This document shows positions 7,830-15,696 of a stretch of 64,000 bases of DNA, piece after piece. The notes under the pieces were generated by a model. The model was given only the letters and a program-made list of their open reading frames with translations, did no database searches and was not told the DNA's origin. A program made the translations under genes and the position numbers. The stretch's first letter is position 1. Every line of letters starts with the position of its first letter. This DNA comes from Streptomyces jumonjinensis (GTDB taxonomy: Bacteria; Actinomycetota; Actinomycetes; Streptomycetales; Streptomycetaceae), in assembly GCF_009600885.1 (NCBI RefSeq), contig NZ_VCLA01000197.1:106525-170524 (forward strand), in the 5' to 3' direction.

Positions 7830-8662
7830 GCACTGCCGCGACCGACAGCGTGTGGAGTCTCTCAAGATCCAACGGTGGTGCCCGCCTGGTCCGCCTGGCC
7901 CTGGCACGCGAAGCCGACGACAACGGCCGAGCAATCCTCCCGGTACACAAGATCGCAGAACTTACCAGGCTTACCGGCCGCGCAATCGCAAAATGCCTGA
8001 AAGACCTTATCGGGCTGGGCGAGATCACCTACCGGAGGGGCGGCGGCCCCGCCAATCCAAACAGTTACTCGATTCTATTGATCGCTTCGGGTGACCATGA
8101 GGCTACGGAACCTGGATCCTCAAGCAGCTTTGACGGAACAGAGTTCCCTGAATCTGCTTCCCACATTGAAGGTCCGAATACGGATAGTCGGAACTCAGTT
8201 CAGGGAACCACGAGGTCCTCACGCGCACGCGTTGTTGATACTCCCTACGGGAGTATCAACAACCCCAAGCAAGCTAGCTCGCTAGCTGACTCGTCAGCCG
8301 GTCAGCGATCGAGCGCACCGAAGCAGGACGGACCAGTGAACATTCCTGCCGGTGCTCAAGAGCTTGTAGCGGCGCTCACGAACGCCGGGATGCTCGTGAG
8401 CTGGCGGCTCTCGGACGCCGAATGGGATCGGGTAACAGCTCTCTCGGCTCATTGGGGGCCGGAGCCCCTGGTGGATCTGGCCGCTCGGCGCTGGAACTCG
8501 GCACAGCCTCCGCGCTCGGCCCGGTACCTGCTGCGCGTCTGGGACGACTTGCCCGTCCGGCTGTCGGGCGTGGCCAGCAATGTGATTCCGCTCCGGCCCG
8601 ACGGCGGGCGTCGGACCTACCGGAATCCGGTGAACTCCAGCGTCTACGAGAACGGGTTCTGA
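7826..8662 (+). CDS. Winged-helix replication-initiation-type protein
   Basis: A 278-aa protein. Residues 15-75 form a helix-turn-helix/winged helix (NGGARLVRLALAREADDNGR then IAELTRLTGRAIAKCLKDLI and an EITYRRGGG wing), as in RepL/DnaD-like primosome proteins. A low-complexity Ser-rich linker joins it to a C-terminal helical domain (LSDAEWDRVTALSAHWGPEP and RSARYLLRVWDDLP). It is directly followed by a DnaC/IstB-like ATPase, the classic pairing for loading a helicase at an origin. The linker region is encoded by a run of perfect palindromes (8231-8298), so this gene may also contain the origin. Confidence 0.65.
   Translation: MSTAATDSVWSLSRSNGGARLVRLALAREADDNGRAILPVHKIAELTRLTGRAIAKCLKDLIGLGEITYRRGGGPANPNSYSILLIASGDHEATEPGSSSSFDGTEFPESASHIEGPNTDSRNSVQGTTRSSRARVVDTPYGSINNPKQASSLADSSAGQRSSAPKQDGPVNIPAGAQELVAALTNAGMLVSWRLSDAEWDRVTALSAHWGPEPLVDLAARRWNSAQPPRSARYLLRVWDDLPVRLSGVASNVIPLRPDGGRRTYRNPVNSSVYENGF
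8231..8298. repeat. Three nested perfect palindromes, candidate origin
   Basis: GTTGTTGATACTCCC (8231-8245) is exactly complementary to 8249-8263 with only TAC between. AGCTAGC-TC-GCTAGCT follows at about 8272-8287 and GCTGAC-TC-GTCAGC at about 8285-8298. All lie inside the coding sequence of the winged-helix replication-type protein. Origins embedded in rep genes are known for Streptomyces plasmids. Confidence 0.55.
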
Positions 8663-8663
8663 G

Positions 8664-9383
8664 ATGGCTGCTCTGCATCGAGTGGGTGAGGCCGGTGCCA
8701 TGCGGTCCATGGAGCGGGTTCTGGTGTCTCGCGGAATCCGGCTGGAGTCGGTGTCGGATACGGCTCCGGACGCGGGCCCGGGTGACCCTCAGTGGCACCG
8801 GGAGGCTCGTGTCCAGTACGCCCTGAACCGGTGGGCCGCCGCAGCCCCTCGTCGGTTCGAGGCGGCGGACATCTCGGTCCCCGAGGCCGCCGCGTGGGCG
8901 GACAGGGTGCTTGCGGAGCCGGAGACCGCGGGGGCCTTGTTGCTGGTCGGCGAGACCGGCACCGGGAAGACCAGGGAAGCCTACGGAGCGCTCCGCCGGA
9001 TCGCCCTCGGCGGGCCTCAGCGGTTCGAGGTGATCGCCGTGACCAGTGCGGATATGTACGGGAGCCTGCGTCCGTCGCCAACGTCCGGGGCCTCGGAGCG
9101 GGAGCTGAAGCGCCTGTGCGAGGTGCAGCTTCTCCTGCTGGACGACCTGGGCACCACCCGGGTCACGGAGTGGACGGAGGAGATCACGTACCGGCTGCTC
9201 AACCACCGCTACAACCAGTGCCTCCCGACCATCATCACCTCGAACCTGCCAGCACGGAGCGATGACGGGCCTGACCTGACCGACTTCGTCGGGGACCGGG
9301 TCGCCAGCCGACTCGCCGAGATGGTGACGGCGCTTGTCCCCATGGTGGGACCCGATCGGCGTCGAGTCCGGAGAGCCGCCTGA
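8664..9383 (+). CDS. DnaC/IstB-like AAA+ ATPase (helicase loader type)
   Basis: A 239-aa ATPase. Walker A is LLLVGETGTGKTREA, Walker B LLLLDDLGTT, and sensor 1 TIITSNLP, in the order of DnaC/IstB AAA+ proteins. These load a replicative helicase or act as transposase partners. No transposase is adjacent, and the upstream neighbour is a winged-helix initiator-like protein, so helicase loading at the replicon origin is favoured. The start may instead be ATG 8700 (MRSMERVLVSRG), which has GGTGAGG upstream. The stop overlaps the next start by 1 bp. Confidence 0.8.
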   Translation: MAALHRVGEAGAMRSMERVLVSRGIRLESVSDTAPDAGPGDPQWHREARVQYALNRWAAAAPRRFEAADISVPEAAAWADRVLAEPETAGALLLVGETGTGKTREAYGALRRIALGGPQRFEVIAVTSADMYGSLRPSPTSGASERELKRLCEVQLLLLDDLGTTRVTEWTEEITYRLLNHRYNQCLPTIITSNLPARSDDGPDLTDFVGDRVASRLAEMVTALVPMVGPDRRRVRRAA

Positions 9384-9712
9384 TGCCGAAACGCCTCTGC
9401 GGAGCCTCCGGACTCGCCGGGCGGTCGGTATTCGTCGGGCACGGCACGCGGTACGACAACCCGTTCCGGCCCGGCTTCCCCAGCCCGTCAACACAGCGGT
9501 TCCTGACCGCGCGGGATGCCGTGGACCTCTTCGCCGCCACCCTGCGTGGGCCGATCGGCCAGCGGTACGCGGCCGACTTCGCGGCCACCCTCCGTGGGCT
9601 CGACCTGGTGTGCACCTGTCCACCGGGAACTGCCTGCCATGCCGATGTCCTGCTCCGACTCGCCAACGACCCCGACCATGACTCCCCTCTCCTGAAAGGC
9701 ACCACCCGATGA
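9383..9712 (+). CDS. DUF4326-domain protein
   Basis: A 109-aa protein matching the DUF4326 pattern: SVFVGHGTRYDNPF near the N-terminus, a middle helix with FAATLRG, and the C-terminal LVCTCPPGTACHADVLLRLA with conserved Cys-x-Cys and Cys-His. The Cys/His set could bind metal. The family is common in actinobacterial phages and plasmids; its biochemical role is unknown. It starts at the TGATG overlap with the ATPase gene and overlaps the next start by 4 bp. Confidence 0.8.
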   Translation: MPKRLCGASGLAGRSVFVGHGTRYDNPFRPGFPSPSTQRFLTARDAVDLFAATLRGPIGQRYAADFAATLRGLDLVCTCPPGTACHADVLLRLANDPDHDSPLLKGTTR

Positions 9713-10127
9713 CCCACCCCCTCATGCTCGCTGCCGCCAAGCAGCTCGTCATGGCCGAAGAGGAGCGGACCACGGCGCGGAGAAGGCGTTCCGGACCTGG
9801 GAACCGCGGTCGGTCGCCGCCGCCACGGCGTACGCCCACCGCGTCCTTGGCGACGACGCACGCTCGCTGACGTGGGAGGTCGTTGGGTTGCTGCCGTTCG
9901 ACGAAACCCTTCAGGCTGTCGCCTCGCTCGACACGGTGACCGGCCAGCACCTGGAGCTTCACTACAGCGGCACCGAGGAGGCCGGACGGATTGCCCTCCG
10001 CGTCTCGTGCATGTCGTGCCCGAACCAACGGATCGAGGATGTGACATCGCTGGAGCAGCTCGGCCGACTGCTGTCGCACACTCCAGTCTGGTCGGCCATC
10101 AACCCGCAGAACGGCGGCACGCTCTGA
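9709..10127 (+). pseudogene. Small hypothetical protein, frameshifted
   Basis: ATG 9709 opens a frame (MTHPLMLAAAKQLVMAEEER) that is coupled to the previous gene. The sensible continuation (AEKAFRTWEPRSVAAATAYA then DARSLTWEVVGLLPFDETLQ to the stop at 10127) is in another frame from about 9780. One nucleotide is missing around 9777-9782; restoring it gives a protein of about 140 aa ending CMSCPNQRIEDVTSLEQLGR and NPQNGGTL. The downstream part still reaches the next start through a TGATG overlap. It is either a decayed gene or an indel error; the function is unknown. Confidence 0.55.
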
Positions 10128-11281
10128 TGGATGGCAGCCTCATAGAGCCCACCGTTTCACCGGGACGGCCGCGACGCCTCGACCTCGCGCGGATGACCGG
10201 ATGGGACTCGACCGCGATCGTCCTCCTGGGCGCGGCCGGCTTCGCCTTCTCGTACGACGCCTTGCGCGAGATGGCCATCGCGATCCACGCCCGGCCAGCG
10301 CTCAGCTATCTCTTCCCGGTCTTCATCGACGGGTTCATCGCCTACGGCGTCAGGGCACTTGTGCTGCTACGGAACCGGGCCTTCGGTGCCCGGCTGTATG
10401 CCTGGTTCCTCTTCCTCGCGGCGACCGGCGCGAGCATCTGGGCCAACGTGCTGCACGCGGTCACCCTCAACCAGAATCCTCCGGACGGACCGTCCGCGCT
10501 TTACCTCGGGGACACTGCGGTCGGGGTGTTGTCCACCCTGGCGCCTCTGGCTCTGGGCGGCTCAGTCCACCTCTTCATCGTGGTGACCCGCACCGGGGAA
10601 CCGTCCGTCCCGGACCGGTCCGGCACCAGCAGCGGACCGGTCCGCGAATCTCTTGAGGGGAACGGCGGCGAGCCATCTGCCCCGGAACGAACAGCCCCGG
10701 CCGGAATGCCGCCGGGCTCCGCCGGCCGGGGGAGCACCATCGGCCCGTATCAGGCTCGCGGGCGGCATGGTGGGGGGACGGACCGGTCCTGGGCTGGTCT
10801 GATGGCACAGGATGCCCCTGCGACGGGTCACCCCGCGGACGGGGAAAGGGATCCGTCCGCAGTTCGTGAGCACCGTGAGCCTACGGTCCGCGGCACCGAC
10901 GAGGGGTCTCCGGAGCACGGTCCGGACGGCTTCGATCCTGCGGACCGAACTGCCACTCCAGGTGCTGGTCCGGACGTCCACTCGCCGGATTCCGCTCAGG
11001 ATCAGTCACCCGCAGGTGCCGGTTCGGTCCCCGTCCCGGACGGACGTCCCCCTGCGGACCGGGAGCTGGTGGACGAGTCCCTGGTGGAGTTGTTGCCTCT
11101 CGCGCGCGAGGCCGCCCGCCGGGCGGGCCGGATCAGCCGGTCCGCAGTCGCGGAAGCGGTCCGCGCTCATCAGCCGATCAGCAATGACCGTCTCGGCGAG
11201 CTGCTCGTGCTGCTCCGAGCGGAGGAGAAAGTCGGGCAGCCAACGACCGCTGCTGCTGACGACTCCAGCCACCTCTGGTGA
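10127..11281 (+). CDS. DUF2637 (SpdB-like) membrane protein of the transfer region
   Basis: A 384-aa protein. The first ~150 residues hold four membrane helices: STAIVLLGAAGFAFSYDALR; PALSYLFPVFIDGFIAYGVR; AWFLFLAATGASIWANVLHA; STLAPLALGGSVHLFIVV. This is the DUF2637 layout found in plasmid spread (Spd) proteins of Streptomyces. A long Pro/Gly/Ser-rich hydrophilic region follows, ending in a helical segment (RISRSAVAEAVRAHQPISND) like a small winged-helix unit. It starts the transfer operon and may help pass DNA between hyphal compartments. ATG 10127 overlaps the preceding TGA. Confidence 0.75.
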   Translation: MDGSLIEPTVSPGRPRRLDLARMTGWDSTAIVLLGAAGFAFSYDALREMAIAIHARPALSYLFPVFIDGFIAYGVRALVLLRNRAFGARLYAWFLFLAATGASIWANVLHAVTLNQNPPDGPSALYLGDTAVGVLSTLAPLALGGSVHLFIVVTRTGEPSVPDRSGTSSGPVRESLEGNGGEPSAPERTAPAGMPPGSAGRGSTIGPYQARGRHGGGTDRSWAGLMAQDAPATGHPADGERDPSAVREHREPTVRGTDEGSPEHGPDGFDPADRTATPGAGPDVHSPDSAQDQSPAGAGSVPVPDGRPPADRELVDESLVELLPLAREAARRAGRISRSAVAEAVRAHQPISNDRLGELLVLLRAEEKVGQPTTAAADDSSHLW

Positions 11282-11299
11282 CCTCAGCCTGATGTATCA

Positions 11300-11338
11300 C
11301 CCGGTCGCCGCACGGTGATCTGCTGCGCGGCGGCCGGG
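11300..11338. terminator. GC hairpin after DUF2637 gene
   Basis: CCCGGTCGCCGC (11300-11311) pairs with GCGGCGGCCGGG (11327-11338) with one mismatch. It lies between the DUF2637 gene and the next ORF and could attenuate transcription. Confidence 0.5.
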
Positions 11339-11364
11339 CCGCGCTCGTCATGAAAGGACAGCTC

Positions 11365-11919
11365 ATGTTCCTCCGCAGGAAGCCCGCCAGAGAGAGCGCA
11401 CCAGACTGTGGACACGCCGCAGATCTGCTCAGGAAGCAGCTCACGGCTGGCGGTGGCCTCCCGGTGACAACGGCACCGGGTCTGCCCCTGGAGCACGGGG
11501 AGATCGCCTACGCGGACAGCATCTGCGGTACGGCCCGCCGCTACGCGACCCCGGTCGCCTACCCGCGCCCGGCCGGGTACTACGAGGACCATCCCGCCTT
11601 CGGCCGCCGCTGGGTCTCCAACCCCCGGCTGACCGCCCGGCGGAACCGTACTGCTGAGGCCGACGCCCGGGAACGGTGGCGCGATCAGACATCCGCCCGG
11701 GTCGTCCTCACCTCGGTCGGCCTCCGCATCAAGCCAGCCGGGACCGGGGTCTGGCTGCCGTTCGACCACTCCCTCCTCACCGCTGTGGTGCCCTCCCCGG
11801 AGCAACTGTCGGTGGAACTCTCCTACAGCGTGTGTGCTCCGCTGCTTCTCTCCGGGCCATCGGTGCCCTGGCTGACGGTGGCTATCGAGCACCTGACGGC
11901 CCCGAGCACGGGACCGTGA
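11365..11919 (+). CDS. Hypothetical transfer-region protein, 184 aa
   Basis: ATG 11365 has AAAGGA six bases upstream; ATG 11350 lacks one. The product is soluble, with an N-terminal basic segment (MFLRRKPARE), a middle Arg/Tyr-rich region (ICGTARRYATPVAYPRPAGY) and a C-terminal beta-rich half (VVLTSVGLRIKPAGTGVWLP). No motif is recognised. It is bounded by a hairpin upstream and a long non-coding region downstream, so it may be transcribed separately from the secretion genes. Confidence 0.5.
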   Translation: MFLRRKPARESAPDCGHAADLLRKQLTAGGGLPVTTAPGLPLEHGEIAYADSICGTARRYATPVAYPRPAGYYEDHPAFGRRWVSNPRLTARRNRTAEADARERWRDQTSARVVLTSVGLRIKPAGTGVWLPFDHSLLTAVVPSPEQLSVELSYSVCAPLLLSGPSVPWLTVAIEHLTAPSTGP

Positions 11920-12395
11920 ATAGAGACGGCATTAATTACCGGAACTGAATTCATGGAAGAATCTTCCTAATTCGATACGAGCTCGAATTTTCCGCACCTT
12001 CCTGCAAGGATCTGAGCACAGCCGGTCGCCCGTGGCGAATTTCGGCTACCTGACACATGAGCATTTGCCGAAGCGCTATCACGAAGCGAGGTGGTCCATC
12101 TTGATATGAGTCGAGGGCTCGCCCCGTTCTCAGGGGCAGAGCAAGAACGGTTAGACAGGTCCTCGCCACAGGCAGAGGAAAGGGCACATGAAGCCCTTTA
12201 ACGAAATCATCGGTCCTGCCCTCGATGTGGACAGGGCTGCCCGCCCGGCTTCTGCCGGTCGATGAGTTCATCGGGTCTGCAACGCGCTCTGGGCTTGGCC
12301 CCGCGTTCGGATCCGCGCTTCCACTGGAGTGCTGGCCCGCGATCCGGGCCGCATGCCTCCTTTCTGCTCCTCTGCGCCAAAGGCTCCCATCACCC
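11920..12395. promoter_or_regulatory. 476-bp regulatory region before the secretion operon
   Basis: No convincing gene is present, and base composition is less GC-rich than the flanks. Inverted repeats are GGAAGA-A-TCTTCC (about 11954-11966), AATTCGA-N7-TCGAATT just after it, and AAAGGGC-ACATGAA-GCCCTTT (about 12179-12199). They suggest operators or structured leader RNA for the operon beginning at 12396. A minus-strand frame across it (11951-12397) has no ribosome binding site or domain and was not accepted. Confidence 0.4.
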
Positions 12396-13001
12396 ATGCC
12401 TCATGCCCCCCGTTTCCCTGCTCTATCAGGCTCCATAGCCGCTGCTGGATTCCTGATAGCCGCCGCGACCGGGTGCTCCGCTCTGCCCGACGCGCCACTT
12501 CCGAACGGCGGCGCCCCGGCGACGACATCGCTCTCCAGCGCCCCCACACCCCGATCCTCCACCCCGTGGACCGGCCCTGCCTCTAACGCAGATCAGGACC
12601 TCCCCTCTGACGTAGCGAAGGTGGCGACGGCGTTCACCCTGGCCTTCGTCCAGCACGATGCCCGCGCCGGAGGAGACCGCTCCTTCGCCACCGCCGGGGT
12701 CCGTGCCGCAAAGTTCGCCAGTGGCGAGCTGGCGAAGGCTCTTCCGCAGGAACGTCCCGGCCAGGCAGCGCCTTGGGCTGCCCTCAGGGCCGAGCAGGCC
12801 GTCACCACCGCCGAGATCACCTCCGTCGTCGTGCCCGACGGGGCCCCGCCCCCCACAGCCACGTCGGCTCTCGTCCGGGTGGCCTACACGCTCACCACGA
12901 CGCCTGTGGCCGGTGCTCCCCGGAAGGAACGCGATCACCTCGCCCTCCGCCTGGAGCCGACACCTGACGGGTGGCGCGTCACCGCGCTGCCCTGGTCATG
13001 A
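12396..13001 (+). CDS. Putative lipoprotein of the transfer apparatus
   Basis: A 201-aa protein. Residues 1-27 form a lipoprotein signal peptide with lipobox IAAATGC (Cys about 27), followed by a Pro/Ser/Thr-rich linker. The mature domain (VAKVATAFTLAFVQHDARAG to LRLEPTPDGWRVTALPWS) has the size and pattern of an NTF2-like/VirB8-type fold. It would sit outside the membrane next to the SLT/NlpC hydrolase encoded 10 bp downstream. Lipoproteins of this kind are part of Gram-positive conjugative channels. The start is ATG 12396. Confidence 0.65.
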   Translation: MPHAPRFPALSGSIAAAGFLIAAATGCSALPDAPLPNGGAPATTSLSSAPTPRSSTPWTGPASNADQDLPSDVAKVATAFTLAFVQHDARAGGDRSFATAGVRAAKFASGELAKALPQERPGQAAPWAALRAEQAVTTAEITSVVVPDGAPPPTATSALVRVAYTLTTTPVAGAPRKERDHLALRLEPTPDGWRVTALPWS

Positions 13002-13011
13002 CGGGACCGGG

Positions 13012-13989
13012 ATGAAGAAAGCGGTAATCGGCGGCCTGGCTCTGATATTCGCCTTGGCCCTCTCGACCGTGACCCTGCTGACGACGTTCGGCGGAGGCAG
13101 CAGTGCCTCGGCGCAGGCGGTGGGTCCCGGCGGGGGGCTCTCCGCCGACGCGCCGGTGCCCGAGTGGGTACGGGTGCTGGTGAACAAGCACGCTGGCAAA
13201 TGCCCGCAGGTCACAGCCTCGCTCCTGGCCGCCCAGCTCTTCGCGGAAAGCGGCTTCAACCCCAAGGCCGTAAGTCCCGTCGGCGCGCAGGGCATCGCCC
13301 AGTTCATGCCCGCCACCTGGGCCGCGTACGGCATGGACGGTGACAACGACGGGGACAAGGACCCTTTCGACCCCGTGGACGCGATCCCCGCACAGGCGAA
13401 CTACGACTGCGTCCTCGCCGGTGAGGTCCGGAACGTGCCCGGCGACTCCACGGACAACATGCTGGCCGCGTACAACGCGGGCGGCGGCGCGGTGATCCGG
13501 TACGGGGGCATCCCTCCGTACGCCGAGACCCGCTCCTACGTGAAGCGCATTCGGGACTTGACCGCGAAGTGGGCCGACCTCAGCGTCCCCAACCTGCCCG
13601 GGGGCAAGGGCGCCGCCCGTGCCATCTCGGCGGCCAAGACGGCGCTCGGCACCTGGTACCAGTGGGGCGGCCAGTGCGTCCCTCCCTACCAGGCAATGGG
13701 TGGCTGCGACTGCTCCTCGCTCACTCAGATGGCCTGGTCCGCCGCCGGGGTGAACCTGCCCCGGGTCACCTACGGCCAGGTCCACTCCGGAACTCCCGTG
13801 AAGAGCGTCGCCCAACTCAGGCCCGGCGACCTGATCTTCACCCGTCCCGGACCGGCAGGTCCCGAGCACGTGGCCATGTACCTGGGCGACAGCCAGGTCA
13901 TCGACGCCCCCCGCACCGGCAAACGGGTGCAGATCACCCCCCTGAGCCAGTGGACCGCGGACATCATCGCCATTCGCCATATCGGCTAA
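13012..13989 (+). CDS. Bifunctional peptidoglycan hydrolase (SLT + NlpC/P60)
   Basis: A 325-aa secreted cell-wall hydrolase. An N-terminal membrane anchor or signal (AVIGGLALIFALALSTVTLL) is followed by a lytic-transglycosylase domain with the catalytic Glu in LFAESGFNPKAVSPVGAQGI and the MLAAYNAGGG motif. The C-terminal NlpC/P60 domain has its catalytic Cys in GGCDCSSLTQMAW and His in GPEHVAMYLG. This is the VirB1-like component of Gram-positive type IV systems, opening the wall for the channel. It lies between the lipoprotein and the pilin-like genes in the operon. Confidence 0.9.
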   Translation: MKKAVIGGLALIFALALSTVTLLTTFGGGSSASAQAVGPGGGLSADAPVPEWVRVLVNKHAGKCPQVTASLLAAQLFAESGFNPKAVSPVGAQGIAQFMPATWAAYGMDGDNDGDKDPFDPVDAIPAQANYDCVLAGEVRNVPGDSTDNMLAAYNAGGGAVIRYGGIPPYAETRSYVKRIRDLTAKWADLSVPNLPGGKGAARAISAAKTALGTWYQWGGQCVPPYQAMGGCDCSSLTQMAWSAAGVNLPRVTYGQVHSGTPVKSVAQLRPGDLIFTRPGPAGPEHVAMYLGDSQVIDAPRTGKRVQITPLSQWTADIIAIRHIG

Positions 13990-14035
13990 TACCTGCATGA
14001 ACCTGCTCTTTTCACCACATAACTAAGGAATTGCT

Positions 14036-14374
14036 GTGCACAACCTCCTTGCCGCCGCTGCGGACCCGACCCTCCACACCACACTGGCGGCCGGTGCCGA
14101 TGTGGTCTCCGGGGTGAAGCCCGACTGGGGCCCCTTCGGGAAGCTCGGGAACACCGCGAAGGTCGTCCTCGGCGTGATCGCCGCCATCGTGCTCGCCATC
14201 GGCGTCGGTGCCTTCCTCACCGGCATCGCCAAGTCGAAGGGGTGGTTCGGTGAGGGCCAATCCAGCATGGACAGCTCGCGAGGCAAGGGGATGATGGTCG
14301 GCGGCCTGGCCTGCATATTCCTGGTGGCCTCCCTCGGCACGATCGTCGGCATCACCTACGGCATGGGTGTGTGA
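14036..14374 (+). CDS. VirB2/TrbC-like small membrane protein
   Basis: A 112-aa protein starting at GTG 14036 with AAGGAA upstream. Two hydrophobic helices (TAKVVLGVIAAIVLAIGVGA and GGLACIFLVASLGTIVGI) are separated by a short charged loop rich in Lys/Ser. This size and topology match VirB2/TrbC-type subunits and the small membrane proteins beside VirB6 in Gram-positive conjugation operons. It overlaps the next start by 4 bp. Whether it polymerises is not known. Confidence 0.6.
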   Translation: MHNLLAAAADPTLHTTLAAGADVVSGVKPDWGPFGKLGNTAKVVLGVIAAIVLAIGVGAFLTGIAKSKGWFGEGQSSMDSSRGKGMMVGGLACIFLVASLGTIVGITYGMGV

Positions 14375-15696
14375 CCGTGCCTGCACGACGACACAGCATC
14401 GCTGGTAGGTCCGCCGAGGAAGTCAGACCTTCCCGCGCCAGGATCTGGGGAATCGCGGTCGGCTCGATAGCCGCCTTCACCGCTGCCGGTCTGGCTCTGG
14501 GCCCCATCACCGCGGAGGCCCCGGCCCCGGCCTCAGGAGCGGCTCCCTCGACGGCGACGGCGACAGCGGTGGCCCCCACCACTGTCGAGCGCCGGGGGAA
14601 GCTCGCCCACGGAGTCCCCACACGTCACGCTCGAACCGAGGCCGGCGCGAAAGCCGCAGCAGCCAACTACACCGTCGTAGCGGGCACATCCGCGTTCCTC
14701 ACCGATCGGGACACGCGGCACCGTGCCCTGTCGGTCATGACGGCCCGGGAATCTCGGGCTGGGGCGACGAAGCAGGCAGACCACGCCGTCGAGCAGGCCA
14801 GCACTGATCTCGACACCGACCGGACGGGGCTGAAGAAGTCGCAGACCGTCGCGGGCACTGGTGTGCTCTCCGCGGCCACGCTCGGCTTCGATATCCACAA
14901 GGCCACGATCCGACTGTGGACAACAACCGTACGGGGAACTCCTCAGGGCTCCGTACCACCTCGCGCGGACTTCCATTCGGTGACCGTCTCCCTCATCTGG
15001 GAGTCCAACGACTGGAAACTGGAGAGGACTTCCAGCACCCGCGGGCTGGTCGCTCCGATCGACGTCCGACAGACGACCAGCGCTGCGGCCGACTTCTCCA
15101 ACTACGCCGACAGCACCGCAATCAACCCCGTGTTCAGCGGAGCGACGGCGGACAGCGGCTTCCCATCGGCATACGGACGCGACGAGCGGGGAGCGCACGC
15201 CGCGGCGACCAGCGCCGCGATGCTTCACGGCGACGCTCGGGTCTTCGCGGACGCCGACTGGCGGCACCGGATGCTGGAGGCCACGGCGGCACCGGATGTC
15301 CTGGACACCGTCACCGCGGACGCGGACTCGACCGCTGATCTGGTGGTCGAGAACCGCGCACTCGGTGAGGACGGCCGGACCGCCGACGGCGGTCTCCTGG
15401 TCACGCGGACAGCGGTTCTCGGGACACGGTCGATCAGCGTCTCGGACCAGGCCGCCAGCGTCGAACTCTGGACCGCTTCCATCGGCGGCGTCGCGGGGAA
15501 CGACGAGACGGAGCGCCCCCAGATCGGCTTCCTCCGGATGACAGTGGACCTGACCTGGGCTGACGGTACCTGGAAAACCACGGCTGTCACGCCGGGAGAG
15601 CCCTTGGTGCCGTCCTTCGCGCTCACCGTCCCCGCCTCCCCGGCGAACAGCTTCGTCGCGGTCGGAGGTGAGAAGCATGCGCCTGCGCTTGCGTGA
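14371..15696 (+). CDS. VirB8/TcpC-like bitopic transfer protein with duplicated domain
   Basis: A 441-aa protein: cytoplasmic N-terminus, one membrane helix at about 26-45 (IWGIAVGSIAAFTAAGLALG), a Pro/Ala linker, then two related extracellular domains. Each contains a similar segment (IRLWTTTVRGTPQG with VTVSLIWESNDWKLERTS; VELWTASIGGVAG with MTVDLTWADGTWKTTAVT), the paired NTF2-like layout of TcpC/VirB8 proteins. It probably forms the periplasm-side scaffold of the transfer channel. It overlaps both neighbours. Confidence 0.7.
   Translation: MTVPARRHSIAGRSAEEVRPSRARIWGIAVGSIAAFTAAGLALGPITAEAPAPASGAAPSTATATAVAPTTVERRGKLAHGVPTRHARTEAGAKAAAANYTVVAGTSAFLTDRDTRHRALSVMTARESRAGATKQADHAVEQASTDLDTDRTGLKKSQTVAGTGVLSAATLGFDIHKATIRLWTTTVRGTPQGSVPPRADFHSVTVSLIWESNDWKLERTSSTRGLVAPIDVRQTTSAAADFSNYADSTAINPVFSGATADSGFPSAYGRDERGAHAAATSAAMLHGDARVFADADWRHRMLEATAAPDVLDTVTADADSTADLVVENRALGEDGRTADGGLLVTRTAVLGTRSISVSDQAASVELWTASIGGVAGNDETERPQIGFLRMTVDLTWADGTWKTTAVTPGEPLVPSFALTVPASPANSFVAVGGEKHAPALA

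Noticed and set aside
8237..8263. CRISPR-like repeats
   Set aside because: The palindromes are single and nested, not regularly spaced repeats with spacers, and no cas genes are present.
8376..10079. Minus-strand ORF of 567 aa
   Set aside because: Arg/Pro/Gly-rich shadow of the ATPase, DUF4326 and winged-helix genes, without domains.
11951..12397. Minus-strand ORF of 148 aa before the transfer operon
   Set aside because: No ribosome binding site, atypical codon use, and inverted repeats suggest regulatory DNA.
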